DNA from: UMGS1994 sp944386155
Lineage (GTDB): Bacteria; Bacillota; Clostridia; TANB77; CAG-508
NCBI GenBank assembly: GCA_963931085.1
Contig: OZ006973.1
Coordinates: 434,001 to 498,000, forward strand
Length of the DNA stretch: 64,000 nt
Reading direction: 5' to 3'
The translations under genes and the position numbers were made by a program. A model generated the notes under the pieces. It was given only the letters and a program-made list of their open reading frames with translations. It was not told where the DNA came from and made no database searches. Below are positions 8,445 through 17,642 of this stretch, piece after piece (positions within the stretch are counted from its first letter, which is position 1; every line of letters begins with the position of its first letter).

Positions 8445-8484
8445 AAAACTTTTGTTTGACAACCAAAAGTTTTTATGGTAAGAT
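8445..8484 (+). promoter_or_regulatory. lexA promoter with overlapping inverted-repeat operator
   Basis: The -35 TTGACA (8456-8461) and -10 TAAGAT (8479-8484) are 17 bp apart. The -35 lies in the spacer between perfect 10-bp inverted arms AAAACTTTTG (8445-8454) and CAAAAGTTTT (8464-8473). Within the left part, AAACTTTTGTTT (8446-8457) matches the relaxed Gram-positive LexA half-site pattern GAAC-N4-GTTC. Autorepression by LexA is the likely meaning. Confidence 0.6.
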
Positions 8485-8518
8485 TTTTTTGAAATAAAAA
8501 TATCAGGAGTTGATTATA

Positions 8519-9172
8519 TTGAGTAAAAAAGATGAAAATGGTTTAACAAAAAGAGAAAGATCTATTTTAAAATTTATAGAAAAACAAATTAGTACAAAAG
8601 GATATGCTCCTTCTGTAAGAGAGATAGGAAAAGCTGTAGACTTAAGATCTACTGCAACAGTTCATGGATATTTAAATTCTTTAGAAGAAAAAGGATTTAT
8701 CAAAAAAGAATCTCAAAAAGGAAGAACTTTAAAAGTACTTAAAGGTGGTAGATTAAATGGTCAAGAAAGATTAGACAAACCACTTTATAATGGTAAAGAA
8801 TTAGTTGATGTACCTGTTATTGGAAAAATTACTGCAGGAGAACCAATCCTTGCAGTAGAAAATATAACTGATACATTTCCAATTCCAGTAGATTTTGTAG
8901 GAAACTTTGAAAGTTTTATGCTTACAGTAAGAGGAGAAAGTATGATTGAAGCAGGTATTTTAGATGGAGACTATATTTTAGTTAAGAGACAAAATACTGC
9001 AAATAATGGTGATATAGTAGTTGCACTAATCGGAGACGAAGCAACAGTAAAAACATTTTATAAAGAAAAAGATCATATAAGACTTCAACCACAAAATCCA
9101 ACAATGGATCCTATAATAGTACCAAACTGTGAGATACTTGGTAAAGTTGCAGGAGTATTTAGAAAATTATAA
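8519..9172 (+). CDS. lexA: LexA repressor
   Basis: SOS repressor of 217 residues. Start chosen at TTG 8519, 9 bp after AGGAG (8505-8509); the upstream TTG 8510 touches the ribosome site. The winged helix-turn-helix spans residues 1-70 (GYAPSVREIGKAV is the recognition region). The autoprotease domain follows, with Ala-Gly cleavage site in ITAGEPI, catalytic Ser in RGESMIEAG and catalytic Lys in ATVKTF. RecA-activated self-cleavage derepresses SOS genes. Confidence 0.96.
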   Translation: MSKKDENGLTKRERSILKFIEKQISTKGYAPSVREIGKAVDLRSTATVHGYLNSLEEKGFIKKESQKGRTLKVLKGGRLNGQERLDKPLYNGKELVDVPVIGKITAGEPILAVENITDTFPIPVDFVGNFESFMLTVRGESMIEAGILDGDYILVKRQNTANNGDIVVALIGDEATVKTFYKEKDHIRLQPQNPTMDPIIVPNCEILGKVAGVFRKL

Positions 9173-9187
9173 AAAGTATTAAAAGAT

Positions 9188-9220
9188 AAAATAGAGGCTA
9201 CATTTTGTAGTCTCTATTTT
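9188..9220. terminator. Bidirectional terminator lexA/mutS2
   Basis: Hairpin AAATAGAG-GCTACA / TGTAG-TCTCTATTT with flanking A and T runs, overlapping the mutS2 stop codon, between two converging genes. Confidence 0.75.
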
Positions 9221-11574
9221 AATTCTACAACAGTAACTCCCATTTCGCCCTCACCGAAAGTTCCATATCTAAAACTTTTTACATGGGGATTATTTTTCAA
9301 GAATTTTTGAATTCCTTTTCCAAGAACTCCTGTACCTTTACCATGTACTATTCGTATTGTTTCTAATCTTGAAAGGGATGCTGTATCTAAGAACTTATCT
9401 ATTGCAAAAATTGCTTCTTCAACATTATATCCTATAACATTTATCTCTGTAGAAATTTCTTTTGGAACAAAGTTTGTTTTGTTTTTATAATTATTCGAGT
9501 TATAAGAATTATCTTTTGTACTTTTTAAATTATTTTCTGTTTTCTTTACTAATTTACTTAAATCAAAACTTGTTTTAATACTTCCAATTTGAACCATTAC
9601 TTTATTTGAATTATTAACATTTGTTACTATTGTGCCATAATTATTTAATGATGGTATATATACAGAAGTACCAATTAAAGCATCTTCCTTAGAAATAGAA
9701 TTAATATTTTCCGAATTAGTTTTTTCTTCATTATTGGTATAGTTTTCTAATTTATCATTTAAATCTTTTCTTAATTTATTTAGTTTTTTAGTATCTTTAG
9801 AAGATTCCATTTCTTTTAATATTTCATTAGCATCTTCTTTTGCTTCTAAAATTATATTTTTAGCTTTATCTTTGGCTTTTGAAATGATTTCAGATTTTTT
9901 TGAGGAAATATCATCTTTTTCATTTTGAAGGGATGTTTTGATTTTTTCTATCTCCTCAGAATTCTTTAATATTTTTTCTTTTTCAGTTTCGATTAAAAGC
10001 TTATTATCATAAATATTTTTTAATAATTCTTCTATATTTACAGTTTCTTCAGTCATAAAAGTTTTAGCTTTAGATAAAATATTGTTAGAAAGACCTAGTT
10101 TCTTACTTATTTCAAAAGCATTACTTTTTCCTGGAACTCCAATTAGTAATCTATAAGTTGGAGATAGAGTATTAATATCAAATTCACAACTTGCATTTTC
10201 AAAATTATCATGTGTCATAGCATAATGTTTAATTTCTTGATAATGAGTAGTAGATATAGTAAGTGTTTTTTTAGACTCTAGGAAGTCTAATATACTTATA
10301 GCAAGTGCAGCGCCTTCTGCAGGATCTGTTCCAGAACCTAACTCGTCTAATAAAACTAAACTATTTTTAGTTGCTGTGTTTGTGATATTTACTACATTTA
10401 CCATGTGTGAAGAAAAAGTACTTAAAGATTCTTGAATACTTTGTTCATCACCGATATCTGCAAAAATGTTATCAAAAACATATATAGAACTTTTTTCTTT
10501 AGCTGGAATATGTAATCCTGCCATACCCATTAAACATAAAAGTCCTACAGTTTTTAAAGTAACAGTTTTACCTCCAGTATTAGGTCCAGTGATTACTAAA
10601 CATGTATAGTCATTTCCTAATGATAGTGAAATTGGAACTACTTTATTTTTATCTATTAAAGGATGTCTAGCTTCAATTAAATTTATGTTTTTTTCTTCAG
10701 AGATAATAGGATATATACCATTAATCTCTTTTGCATATTTTGCTTTAGAAAATATAAAATCTATTAGACCAATTAAATTAAATGTGTTTTTAATTTCTTC
10801 TGTAATATCAAATAATAAAGAAGATAGCTTTTGAAGAATTTTTTCTATTTCAATTATTTCTTCATTTTTTAAAGTTGATAATTTATTATTTAATTCAAAC
10901 ACACTCATAGGTTCAATAAAAACTGTAGAGCCACTAGTTGAGATATCATGTACAAATCCATTTACATTTGATCTATATTCATTTTTTACTGGAACTACAA
11001 ATCTGTTGTTTTTTATTGTTATAATTGGTTCTTGTAGATATTTAGAATTTAATAAAGATTGTAATTTGTTTCTTATATCTTGATTAACTTTTCGAATATT
11101 TCTTCTTATAGCCATAAGAGTAGTAGAAGCATCATCAGAAATATTATTTTCATCTAAAATAGAACTAAATATTGTATGTTCAATGTTTTTATTTGTATAT
11201 AAATTATTAAAATAATTAGTTAAAACATCAGACTCATTTAAAGGGTTTTCAAAATAATATTCTTTTAAGAGCCTAGAAGTTCTTAAAACATTTGCAATAT
11301 CTAATAGTGCTTTTGAGGATAAAAAATTATTTTTTTCTAATAGTAATATGTATTCTGTAATATCCGATAGTTCTAAAGGTAAAGGAATATTTCCTTTTCT
11401 ATATAAAAGTATAAGAGCTTCTTTAGTTTCATTTTGAGCTTTTATAACATCTTTTTTTTCTACTAGAGGTAGTAAATCTAAAGCAAGTTTTCTACCATTA
11501 GTAGTTAAAGCATAACTAGATAATACTTCTTGAATTTTATTAAATTCTAATTTTTTTAAACTATTTTTATCCAT
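9214..11574 (-). CDS. mutS2: Endonuclease MutS2
   Basis: 786 residues, normal length. A MutS-type core with clamp region is followed by the ATPase (Walker A TGPNTGGKT near residue 330, Walker B LVLLDELGSG near 400). A Lys/Glu-rich coiled coil covers about 520-640 and a C-terminal Smr nuclease domain about 715-786 (RIVHGKGTGVLGKGI). The family suppresses homologous recombination and acts in rescue of collided ribosomes. Start after AAGGAG. Transcribed against lexA. No frame problems. Confidence 0.96.
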   Translation of the reverse strand: MDKNSLKKLEFNKIQEVLSSYALTTNGRKLALDLLPLVEKKDVIKAQNETKEALILLYRKGNIPLPLELSDITEYILLLEKNNFLSSKALLDIANVLRTSRLLKEYYFENPLNESDVLTNYFNNLYTNKNIEHTIFSSILDENNISDDASTTLMAIRRNIRKVNQDIRNKLQSLLNSKYLQEPIITIKNNRFVVPVKNEYRSNVNGFVHDISTSGSTVFIEPMSVFELNNKLSTLKNEEIIEIEKILQKLSSLLFDITEEIKNTFNLIGLIDFIFSKAKYAKEINGIYPIISEEKNINLIEARHPLIDKNKVVPISLSLGNDYTCLVITGPNTGGKTVTLKTVGLLCLMGMAGLHIPAKEKSSIYVFDNIFADIGDEQSIQESLSTFSSHMVNVVNITNTATKNSLVLLDELGSGTDPAEGAALAISILDFLESKKTLTISTTHYQEIKHYAMTHDNFENASCEFDINTLSPTYRLLIGVPGKSNAFEISKKLGLSNNILSKAKTFMTEETVNIEELLKNIYDNKLLIETEKEKILKNSEEIEKIKTSLQNEKDDISSKKSEIISKAKDKAKNIILEAKEDANEILKEMESSKDTKKLNKLRKDLNDKLENYTNNEEKTNSENINSISKEDALIGTSVYIPSLNNYGTIVTNVNNSNKVMVQIGSIKTSFDLSKLVKKTENNLKSTKDNSYNSNNYKNKTNFVPKEISTEINVIGYNVEEAIFAIDKFLDTASLSRLETIRIVHGKGTGVLGKGIQKFLKNNPHVKSFRYGTFGEGEMGVTVVELK

Positions 11575-11811
11575 ATCTTTTCTCCTTAAGTATTAAATAT
11601 TATCTCACGAAATAAGGAAAAAAACAATGTTTTAGAAGATTTTATATTTATTAAAATATATTTTAATTATGATTTAATTTTATTTTAATTCACATATGAT
11701 TAAATTTTACTATTGAAATTTTTTTTTATTATGTATAAAATACTTATTCATAGTAAATAAAATAATTATAAGTAATTATTAATTAAAAATTTTATAAAAC
11801 CTAAAAAACAA

Positions 11812-11840
11812 TTGAAATTTTTTATAAGGTGTAATATAAT
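11812..11840 (+). promoter_or_regulatory. Promoter of mreB
   Basis: TTGAAA (11812-11817), 17 bp, TATAAT (11835-11840). The rest of the 311-bp gap 11575-11886 is AT-rich sequence with no ORF that I can support. Confidence 0.65.
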
Positions 11841-11886
11841 CGTAATGAATTTGTAATTTACGTGTAAAGAGGAAAGGAAGATACTG

Positions 11887-12876
11887 ATGTTTGGACAAGA
11901 TATAGGAATAGATTTAGGTACTGCTACTGTAATTGCATATGTTAAAGGTAAAGGAATAGTACTTAGAGAACCATCAGTAGTTGCTGTAAATAATACAACA
12001 GGAGAAGTCTTAGCAGTAGGTCATGAAGCTAGAAGAATGCTTGGAAGAACTCCAGGTAATATAGTTGCTACAAGACCATTAAGAGATGGTGTAATTTCTG
12101 ATTATACTGTAACAGAGAAGATGCTTAAATATTTTATAAATAAAATAGGTGGTAGATTTTTATTTGCACCAAGAATAATGATTTGTATACCATCTTTAGT
12201 TACAGAGGTTGAAAAAAAGGCAGTAATAGATGCAGCATCAAATGCGGGTGCTAGAAAAGTATACTTAATAGAAGAGCCAATAGCAGCAGCTATTGGAGCT
12301 GGAATAGATATATCAAAACCTTGTGGTAATATGATAGTAGATATAGGTGGAGGAACTACAGATGTTGCTGTAATTTCACTTGGAGGGTCAGTTGTAAGTA
12401 CTTCTATTAAAGTAGCAGGAGATAAATTTGATGAAGCTATAGTTAAATATATAAAGAAAAAATATAATGTAATGATAGGAGAAAGAACAGCTGAAGATTT
12501 AAAAGTTAATGTTGGTTGCGTATATCCAAAAATACAAGATGTAGAAATGGATATCAGAGGAAGAGATTTAATAACAGGACTTCCAAGGACATTAACTATC
12601 CATTCTAGTGAGATGATGGAAGCATTAGATGAACCTGCAAGTTTAATTGTAGATGCTGTTCACTCAGTACTAGAAAAAACACCACCAGAACTTGCTGCAG
12701 ATATAAGTGACAAAGGTATTTATATGACAGGTGGAGGATGTTTAATAGATGGATTAGATAAGTTATTACAAGAAAAAACAGGGATAAATGTTATGATAGC
12801 AGAAGATGCTGTATCATGCGTAGCACTTGGAACAGGTAAAGCTTTAGATAATTTAGATTTAATTGATAGAAAATAA
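11887..12876 (+). CDS. mreB: Rod shape-determining protein MreB
   Basis: Bacterial actin of 329 residues. ATP-site motifs are present: phosphate 1 GIDLGTATV at the N-terminus, phosphate 2 VDIGGGTTDVAVIS near residue 155, adenosine motif TGGGCLIDGL near residue 280. It polymerises beneath the membrane to guide lateral wall synthesis. Ribosome site AGGAAAGG. It stands alone, without mreC/mreD. Mbl or MreBH are alternatives within the paralogue family. Confidence 0.93.
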   Translation: MFGQDIGIDLGTATVIAYVKGKGIVLREPSVVAVNNTTGEVLAVGHEARRMLGRTPGNIVATRPLRDGVISDYTVTEKMLKYFINKIGGRFLFAPRIMICIPSLVTEVEKKAVIDAASNAGARKVYLIEEPIAAAIGAGIDISKPCGNMIVDIGGGTTDVAVISLGGSVVSTSIKVAGDKFDEAIVKYIKKKYNVMIGERTAEDLKVNVGCVYPKIQDVEMDIRGRDLITGLPRTLTIHSSEMMEALDEPASLIVDAVHSVLEKTPPELAADISDKGIYMTGGGCLIDGLDKLLQEKTGINVMIAEDAVSCVALGTGKALDNLDLIDRK

Positions 12877-12883
12877 AAATGAG

Positions 12884-12924
12884 CCCTTAGAGAAAATTAG
12901 TAATATTATTTTCTAAGGGTTTTA
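12884..12924 (+). terminator. Terminator of mreB
   Basis: Long stem CCCTTAGAGAAAAT with ATTTTCTAAGGG (one bulge) followed by TTTTATTT. Confidence 0.75.
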
Positions 12925-12960
12925 TTTAAGTTAAAAATATATGTAGAAAAGAGTGGAGTA

Positions 12961-14280
12961 ATGAAAGAAAAAAATAAAAAGTATAAAATTGCTTTTGTTA
13001 CACTTGGATGTAAAGTAAATCAATATGAAACAAATGCAATGATACAAAAATTATCTGATAATTATGAAATTGTACCTCATAATGAATATGCAGATATATA
13101 TGTAATAAATACATGCACAGTTACTAATATGTCTGATAGAAAATCAAGACAATTACTAAGAAGATGTAAAGAGATAAATAAAGATTCATATATAATTGCA
13201 GTAGGTTGTTATGCAGAGGTTTCAAGAGAAGAACTTGAGAAAATAGATGAAGTAGATTTAGTATTAGGAAATAAGCAAAAGAAGGATATTGACTTATATA
13301 TAGAAAGTTACATAGAAAATAAAGAGAATAAATCTAATGAAGAAATTAATTTAAATACAGATAAAAATAATATTGATGAATATATAGAATTTGGAACAGT
13401 AACATATACAGAAAAGACTAGAGCAGTAATAAAGATTCAAGATGGATGTAATAATTTTTGTTCATATTGTATTATTCCTTATGCTCGAGGAAGGATAGTA
13501 AGTAGAAATAAAGATAACATACTAGAAGAAATAAGAGAGATTACTAATAAAGGAATAAAAGAAGTAGTACTTACTGGAATACATATTTCATCATATGGAA
13601 AAGAAAAAAATGACAATTACAAATTAATTGATTTATTAGAAGATATAGAAAAAATAGATAATCTAAAAAGGATTAGGCTTGGGTCTCTAGAACCAACATT
13701 AATTACGGATGAATTTTGTAGTAGACTTAAAAAAGTAACTAAAATGTGTCATCATTTTCATTTATCTTTACAAAGCGGTTGTGATAAAACTTTAAAAGAA
13801 ATGAATAGAAAATATACATGTGATGAGTTTTTAGAAGTAACAAAAAGGCTTAGAGATTTATATGATGATGTTATTTTAACAACAGATATAATAGTAGGAT
13901 TTCCTAATGAGACAGATGAAGATTTTAATAAAACATATGAATTTTTAAGCAAAATAAATTTTTATAAAATGCATATTTTTAAATATTCTCCAAGAAAAGG
14001 GACTGTAGCATATAAAATAAAAAATCAAGTTCCAGGAAACATTAAAGATTTAAGAAGCCATAAACTTATAGAACTTTCAAATAAAAATGAAGAAAAATAT
14101 CTAGAATCATATATAGGAAAAAATGTAGATGTCTTATTTGAAGAAAAAGAAGGAGATTATATAAAAGGACATACACAAAATTATATTATGTGCAAAGCAA
14201 AATTAGGTGAAGAAAATATTAATAAAATTGTTCAAGTAAAAGCTATCGAAGACAAGAAAGAATTTTTACTTTGCGAATAA
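12961..14280 (+). CDS. mtaB: tRNA threonylcarbamoyladenosine methylthiotransferase MtaB
   Basis: Radical-SAM methylthiotransferase of 439 residues that converts t6A37 to ms2t6A37 in tRNAs. N-terminal cluster-binding domain begins with FVTLGCKVNQYETN, the signature separating MtaB from MiaB. The radical-SAM Cys triad is CNNFCSYC near residue 163. A C-terminal TRAM domain covers about residues 378-438. Start codon follows AGAGTGGAG; it lies 84 bp after mreB, beyond a terminator. Confidence 0.93.
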   Translation: MKEKNKKYKIAFVTLGCKVNQYETNAMIQKLSDNYEIVPHNEYADIYVINTCTVTNMSDRKSRQLLRRCKEINKDSYIIAVGCYAEVSREELEKIDEVDLVLGNKQKKDIDLYIESYIENKENKSNEEINLNTDKNNIDEYIEFGTVTYTEKTRAVIKIQDGCNNFCSYCIIPYARGRIVSRNKDNILEEIREITNKGIKEVVLTGIHISSYGKEKNDNYKLIDLLEDIEKIDNLKRIRLGSLEPTLITDEFCSRLKKVTKMCHHFHLSLQSGCDKTLKEMNRKYTCDEFLEVTKRLRDLYDDVILTTDIIVGFPNETDEDFNKTYEFLSKINFYKMHIFKYSPRKGTVAYKIKNQVPGNIKDLRSHKLIELSNKNEEKYLESYIGKNVDVLFEEKEGDYIKGHTQNYIMCKAKLGEENINKIVQVKAIEDKKEFLLCE

Positions 14281-14388
14281 GAATATAATAGATAAATGTT
14301 ATTAATATTGAAATAAGAAAAAAAGAATTGTTACATAACGGTAAATTTTTTGTAATTAAAAAGACATAATAAATTTAACATAAAAATA

Positions 14389-14417
14389 TTGATAAAAAAT
14401 CCCAGATATAGTATAAA
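14389..14417 (+). promoter_or_regulatory. Promoter of the 14466 gene
   Basis: TTGATA (14389-14394), 17 bp, TATAAA (14412-14417). Confidence 0.6.
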
Positions 14418-14465
14418 TATAATATAGATTAGGGAAATTATGTCTCATACCAAGGAGGAATATAT

Positions 14466-14768
14466 ATGAAAATAGATGATGTAAAAATGGGAACAAATAG
14501 TGAATATGCAGGAAGGTATATAGAAACAAACGAAAATAAAAGTGTTAATGCTAGTGAATTACCAACAAAGTTTGGAATGTGGAGTAAAGTAAAATCATTT
14601 TTATTTCAAGAAATAGATTTAAAGAAAGATATAACTCTTGAATTAACTCCAAAAGAAGAAAAAGTGTTAACAGAAGTTCATGACTTTTTATTCCAAGAAA
14701 TATCTTTTTCAGGTTTGTTTTCTCTTGGTAAAAATAAAAAGAATAAAGGTCAAAATGAACAATTATAA
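14466..14768 (+). CDS. Unknown protein with duplicated FLFQEI motif (100 aa)
   Basis: A 100-residue ORF with ribosome site CAAGGAGG. No family recognised. The segment FLFQEI occurs twice (about residues 44-49 and 76-81), each after a helical segment (WSKVKS and EVHD), suggesting a duplicated amphipathic element. The C-terminus is Lys/Asn-rich. No signal peptide. Own promoter (14389-14417) and terminator (14785-14813), codon usage native. Confidence 0.7.
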   Translation: MKIDDVKMGTNSEYAGRYIETNENKSVNASELPTKFGMWSKVKSFLFQEIDLKKDITLELTPKEEKVLTEVHDFLFQEISFSGLFSLGKNKKNKGQNEQL

Positions 14769-14784
14769 TTTATAGAATTATTAA

Positions 14785-14813
14785 AAGACTTGTTTTAGCA
14801 AGTCTTTTTTTGT
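14785..14813 (+). terminator. Terminator of the 14466 gene
   Basis: Stem AAGACTTG/CAAGTCTT (14785-14792 with 14799-14806) followed by a T run. Confidence 0.9.
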
Positions 14814-15060
14814 TTATTTTATTTTATTTTGTTTATTTTATTTTATTTTGTTTTATTTTAATTTAATTTAATTTAATTTATTTGTTTAGTTTTTTATTTT
14901 TTTTATTTTTTTATTTTTTTATTTATTTTTTACTTTAATTTTATTTTTATTTTATTCTTAATCTTATTTTTATTATTCAATATTCAATATTTAATATTTA
15001 ATATTTATTACTTTATTTTTATATGTATTTTTATATATATTTTTATATACTTTATGAAAA
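14814..15060. repeat. T-rich low-complexity tract
   Basis: Tandem variants of TTTTA, TTTTG and AATTT (for example repeated TTTATTTTA units at 14814-14880), T8 runs near 14900, then ATATTTA units around 14985-15010. Almost no G or C on the + strand. No ORF, no hairpin of note. Together with 15061-15162 this makes a 450-bp gap before gapA. Confidence 0.8.
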
Positions 15061-15162
15061 AATTTGGATTAAAAATATAAAAAATAGTAAAAAATATAAG
15101 AGAAATAGTACTTTAAATTGATTAAGAAAATATAAAAAAAGATAAAATTTATAATTTATTAC

Positions 15163-15191
15163 TTGAAATATATTAATCTTTGATATAAAAT
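15163..15191 (+). promoter_or_regulatory. Promoter of gapA
   Basis: TTGAAA (15163-15168), 17 bp, TAAAAT (15186-15191). Confidence 0.55.
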
Positions 15192-15268
15192 GTGCTTGAT
15201 TGAAATCTAGTATGTTTCAATTATTTAATTCGTTTAAAATATTTTTAAATATAAAGGAGGATGTTTTT

Positions 15269-16279
15269 ATGTCAATAAAAATAGGTATTAATGGTTTTGG
15301 AAGAATAGGAAATCTAGCATTCCAAGCAGCATTAGAAAAGAAAGAGGTTGAAGTTGTTGCAATAAATGATCCATTTATAACAGCAGACTATATGGCTTAT
15401 ATGGTAAAATATGATACAGTTCATGGACGTTTTGAAGGAACAGTAGAAGGAAAAGATAATGAACTAGTTGTAAATGGAAAGAGTATAAAAGTATTCAACG
15501 AAATGGAACCAAAAAATATTCCTTGGGGAGAACTTGGTGTTGAATATGTACTTGAATGTTCTGGTGTATTTACTACAACAGAAAAAGCAAATGGTCATTT
15601 AGAAGGTGGAGCAAAGAAAGTTATTATAAGTGCACCATCTAAAGATGCTCCAATGTTTGTTATGGGAGTTAATAATGAAACATATGATCCAAGTATGAAC
15701 ATTGTTTCAAATGCTTCTTGTACAACAAACTGTTTAGCACCACTTGCTAAAATAATTAATGATAAATTTGGAATTAAAGAAGGATTAATGACTACAGTTC
15801 ACTCAACAACAGCTACTCAAAAAACTGTTGACGGTGCTTCTAAGAAAGATTGGAGAGGTGGTAGAGCAGCATCTGCTAATATCATTCCATCTTCAACTGG
15901 AGCTGCAAAAGCTGTAGGAAAAGTTATTCCATCATTAAATGGAAAATTAACAGGTATGTCATTTAGAGTACCTACTGTAGATGTTTCAGTAGTTGACTTA
16001 ACATGTAACTTAGAAAAACCTGCAACATATGAAGAAATTTGTGCAGAAGTTAAAAGAGCTTCTGAAAACGAAATGAAAGGTATTGTTGAATATGTTGATG
16101 AACCAGTAGTTTCATCAGACTTCATACATGATGCTCATACATCAATCTTTGATAGTGAAGCAGGAATTCAATTAACAGATACATTTGTTAAGTTAGTTGC
16201 TTGGTATGACAATGAATGGGGTTATTCAAATAAATTAGTAGATTTATTAATTTATATATCTAGCGTAGATCACAAATAA
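15269..16279 (+). CDS. gapA: Glyceraldehyde-3-phosphate dehydrogenase
   Basis: Glycolytic NAD-dependent enzyme of 336 residues. Start chosen at ATG 15269 behind AAAGGAGGATG; an upstream in-frame extension to 15200 lacks a ribosome site. Rossmann start IGINGFGRIGN; catalytic Cys in SNASCTTNCLAP near residue 152; C-terminal WYDNEWGYSNKLVDL. It ends with a short extra tail ISSVDHK. First gene of a glycolytic cluster with pgk, tpiA and gpmI. Confidence 0.97.
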   Translation: MSIKIGINGFGRIGNLAFQAALEKKEVEVVAINDPFITADYMAYMVKYDTVHGRFEGTVEGKDNELVVNGKSIKVFNEMEPKNIPWGELGVEYVLECSGVFTTTEKANGHLEGGAKKVIISAPSKDAPMFVMGVNNETYDPSMNIVSNASCTTNCLAPLAKIINDKFGIKEGLMTTVHSTTATQKTVDGASKKDWRGGRAASANIIPSSTGAAKAVGKVIPSLNGKLTGMSFRVPTVDVSVVDLTCNLEKPATYEEICAEVKRASENEMKGIVEYVDEPVVSSDFIHDAHTSIFDSEAGIQLTDTFVKLVAWYDNEWGYSNKLVDLLIYISSVDHK

Positions 16280-16302
16280 ATTTAAACTAAATAAATAAAA
16301 GA

Positions 16303-16362
16303 CGCCCTTAGAAAATAGAATAATATTAAAAGGAACGACCAAAGGGCGCCGTTCCTTTTTTA
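16303..16362 (+). terminator. Terminator hairpin with loop complementary to upstream RNA (pseudoknot-capable)
   Basis: Stem AAAAGGAACG/CGTTCCTTTT (16328-16337 with 16350-16359) and T run: a Rho-independent terminator between gapA and pgk. Its 12-nt loop contains AAGGGCG (16342-16348), the exact complement of CGCCCTT (16303-16309). The loop could form a pseudoknot with, or be captured by, the upstream strand. See findings. Confidence 0.75.
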
Positions 16363-16439
16363 TATAATTATTATTTTTTATTAGTTTATATGATTTTTAA
16401 ATTGTATTATTATATATATTTATTATTATGGAGGTTTTT

Positions 16440-17627
16440 ATGAATAAAAAAACAGTAAGAGATATTGATGTAACAAATAAAAAAGTTTTAGTAAGATGTG
16501 ATTTTAATGTACCACAAGATGAAAACTTAAATATAACTGATAATAGAAGAATAGTATCTTCATTAGATACAATTAAATATTTATTAGATAAAAATGCAAA
16601 AGTAATTCTTTGCTCTCACTTAGGAAGACCAAAAGGAGAAGTAAAAAAAGAATTCTCTTTAGCTCCTGTTGCAAAAGAATTATCTAGATTATTAGGAAAA
16701 GAAGTAAAACTTGCAGATGATGTTGTAGGAGAATCTGCAAAAAAATTAACTTCAGAAATGAAGCCAGGAGATATAGTATTACTTGAAAATGTAAGATTTG
16801 AACCAGGTGAAGAAAAAAATGATGAAGAATTATCTAAAAAACTTGCTTCACTTGCAGAAGTATATGTAAATGATGCTTTTGGATCAGCTCACAGAGCACA
16901 TAGTTCTACAGCTGGTGTTGCAGCATATTTACCTGCAGTATCAGGATTTTTAATGGAAAAAGAAATTAATTTTTTAGGAACAGCATTAGAAAATCCAGAA
17001 AGGCCATTTGTTGCAATATTAGGTGGTAAAAAAGTTTCTGATAAAATAAATGTAATTGATAATTTATTAGAAAAAGTAGATACATTAATCATTGGTGGAG
17101 GAATGGCTTTTACATTCTTTAAAGCACAAGGATATAATGTTGGAAAATCAGTATGTGAATTAGACAAACTTGATTTAGCAAAAAGCTTACTTGAAAAAGC
17201 AAAAGCTAAAGGCGTAAAAATGATGTTACCAGTAGATACAAAGATTGGTAAAGAGTTTAGCAATGATACTGAAACTATGACAGTAAAATCAACAGAAATT
17301 CCAGATGATTGGGAAGGTTTTGATATAGGAGAAGAAACTATAAAAGCATATTCAGAAGAATTACAGAAGGCTAAAACAATAGTATGGAATGGACCAGTTG
17401 GAGTATTTGAACTTCCAGTATTTGCTGTAGGAACAAATGCTATTGCAAAAGTTTTAGGAGATTTAGAAGATGCTACTACAATTATAGGTGGTGGAGATTC
17501 AGCTGCAGCTATTGAAAAAGCAGGACTTTCTGATAAAATGACTCATATTTCAACAGGTGGAGGAGCTTCACTTGAATTTTTAGAAGGTAAAAAGTTACCA
17601 GGAGTAGAATGCTTATTAGATAAATAA
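16440..17627 (+). CDS. pgk: Phosphoglycerate kinase
   Basis: 395 residues; transfers phosphate from 1,3-bisphosphoglycerate to ADP. Start chosen at ATG 16440, 6 bp after GGAGG; the ATG at 16428 overlaps the ribosome site. N-terminal RCDFNVP substrate region, SHLGRPKG near residue 60, nucleotide-binding GGGDSAAA near residue 350. Normal length. Followed after 15 bp by an unknown membrane protein, then tpiA. Confidence 0.97.
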   Translation: MNKKTVRDIDVTNKKVLVRCDFNVPQDENLNITDNRRIVSSLDTIKYLLDKNAKVILCSHLGRPKGEVKKEFSLAPVAKELSRLLGKEVKLADDVVGESAKKLTSEMKPGDIVLLENVRFEPGEEKNDEELSKKLASLAEVYVNDAFGSAHRAHSSTAGVAAYLPAVSGFLMEKEINFLGTALENPERPFVAILGGKKVSDKINVIDNLLEKVDTLIIGGGMAFTFFKAQGYNVGKSVCELDKLDLAKSLLEKAKAKGVKMMLPVDTKIGKEFSNDTETMTVKSTEIPDDWEGFDIGEETIKAYSEELQKAKTIVWNGPVGVFELPVFAVGTNAIAKVLGDLEDATTIIGGGDSAAAIEKAGLSDKMTHISTGGGASLEFLEGKKLPGVECLLDK

Positions 17628-17642
17628 AGGATGATTTAATTA

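Noticed and set aside
8305..8466. Longer N-terminus for the CBM25-like protein
   Set aside because: The extension covers the promoter and has no ribosome site, whereas ATG 8304 has AAGGAG.
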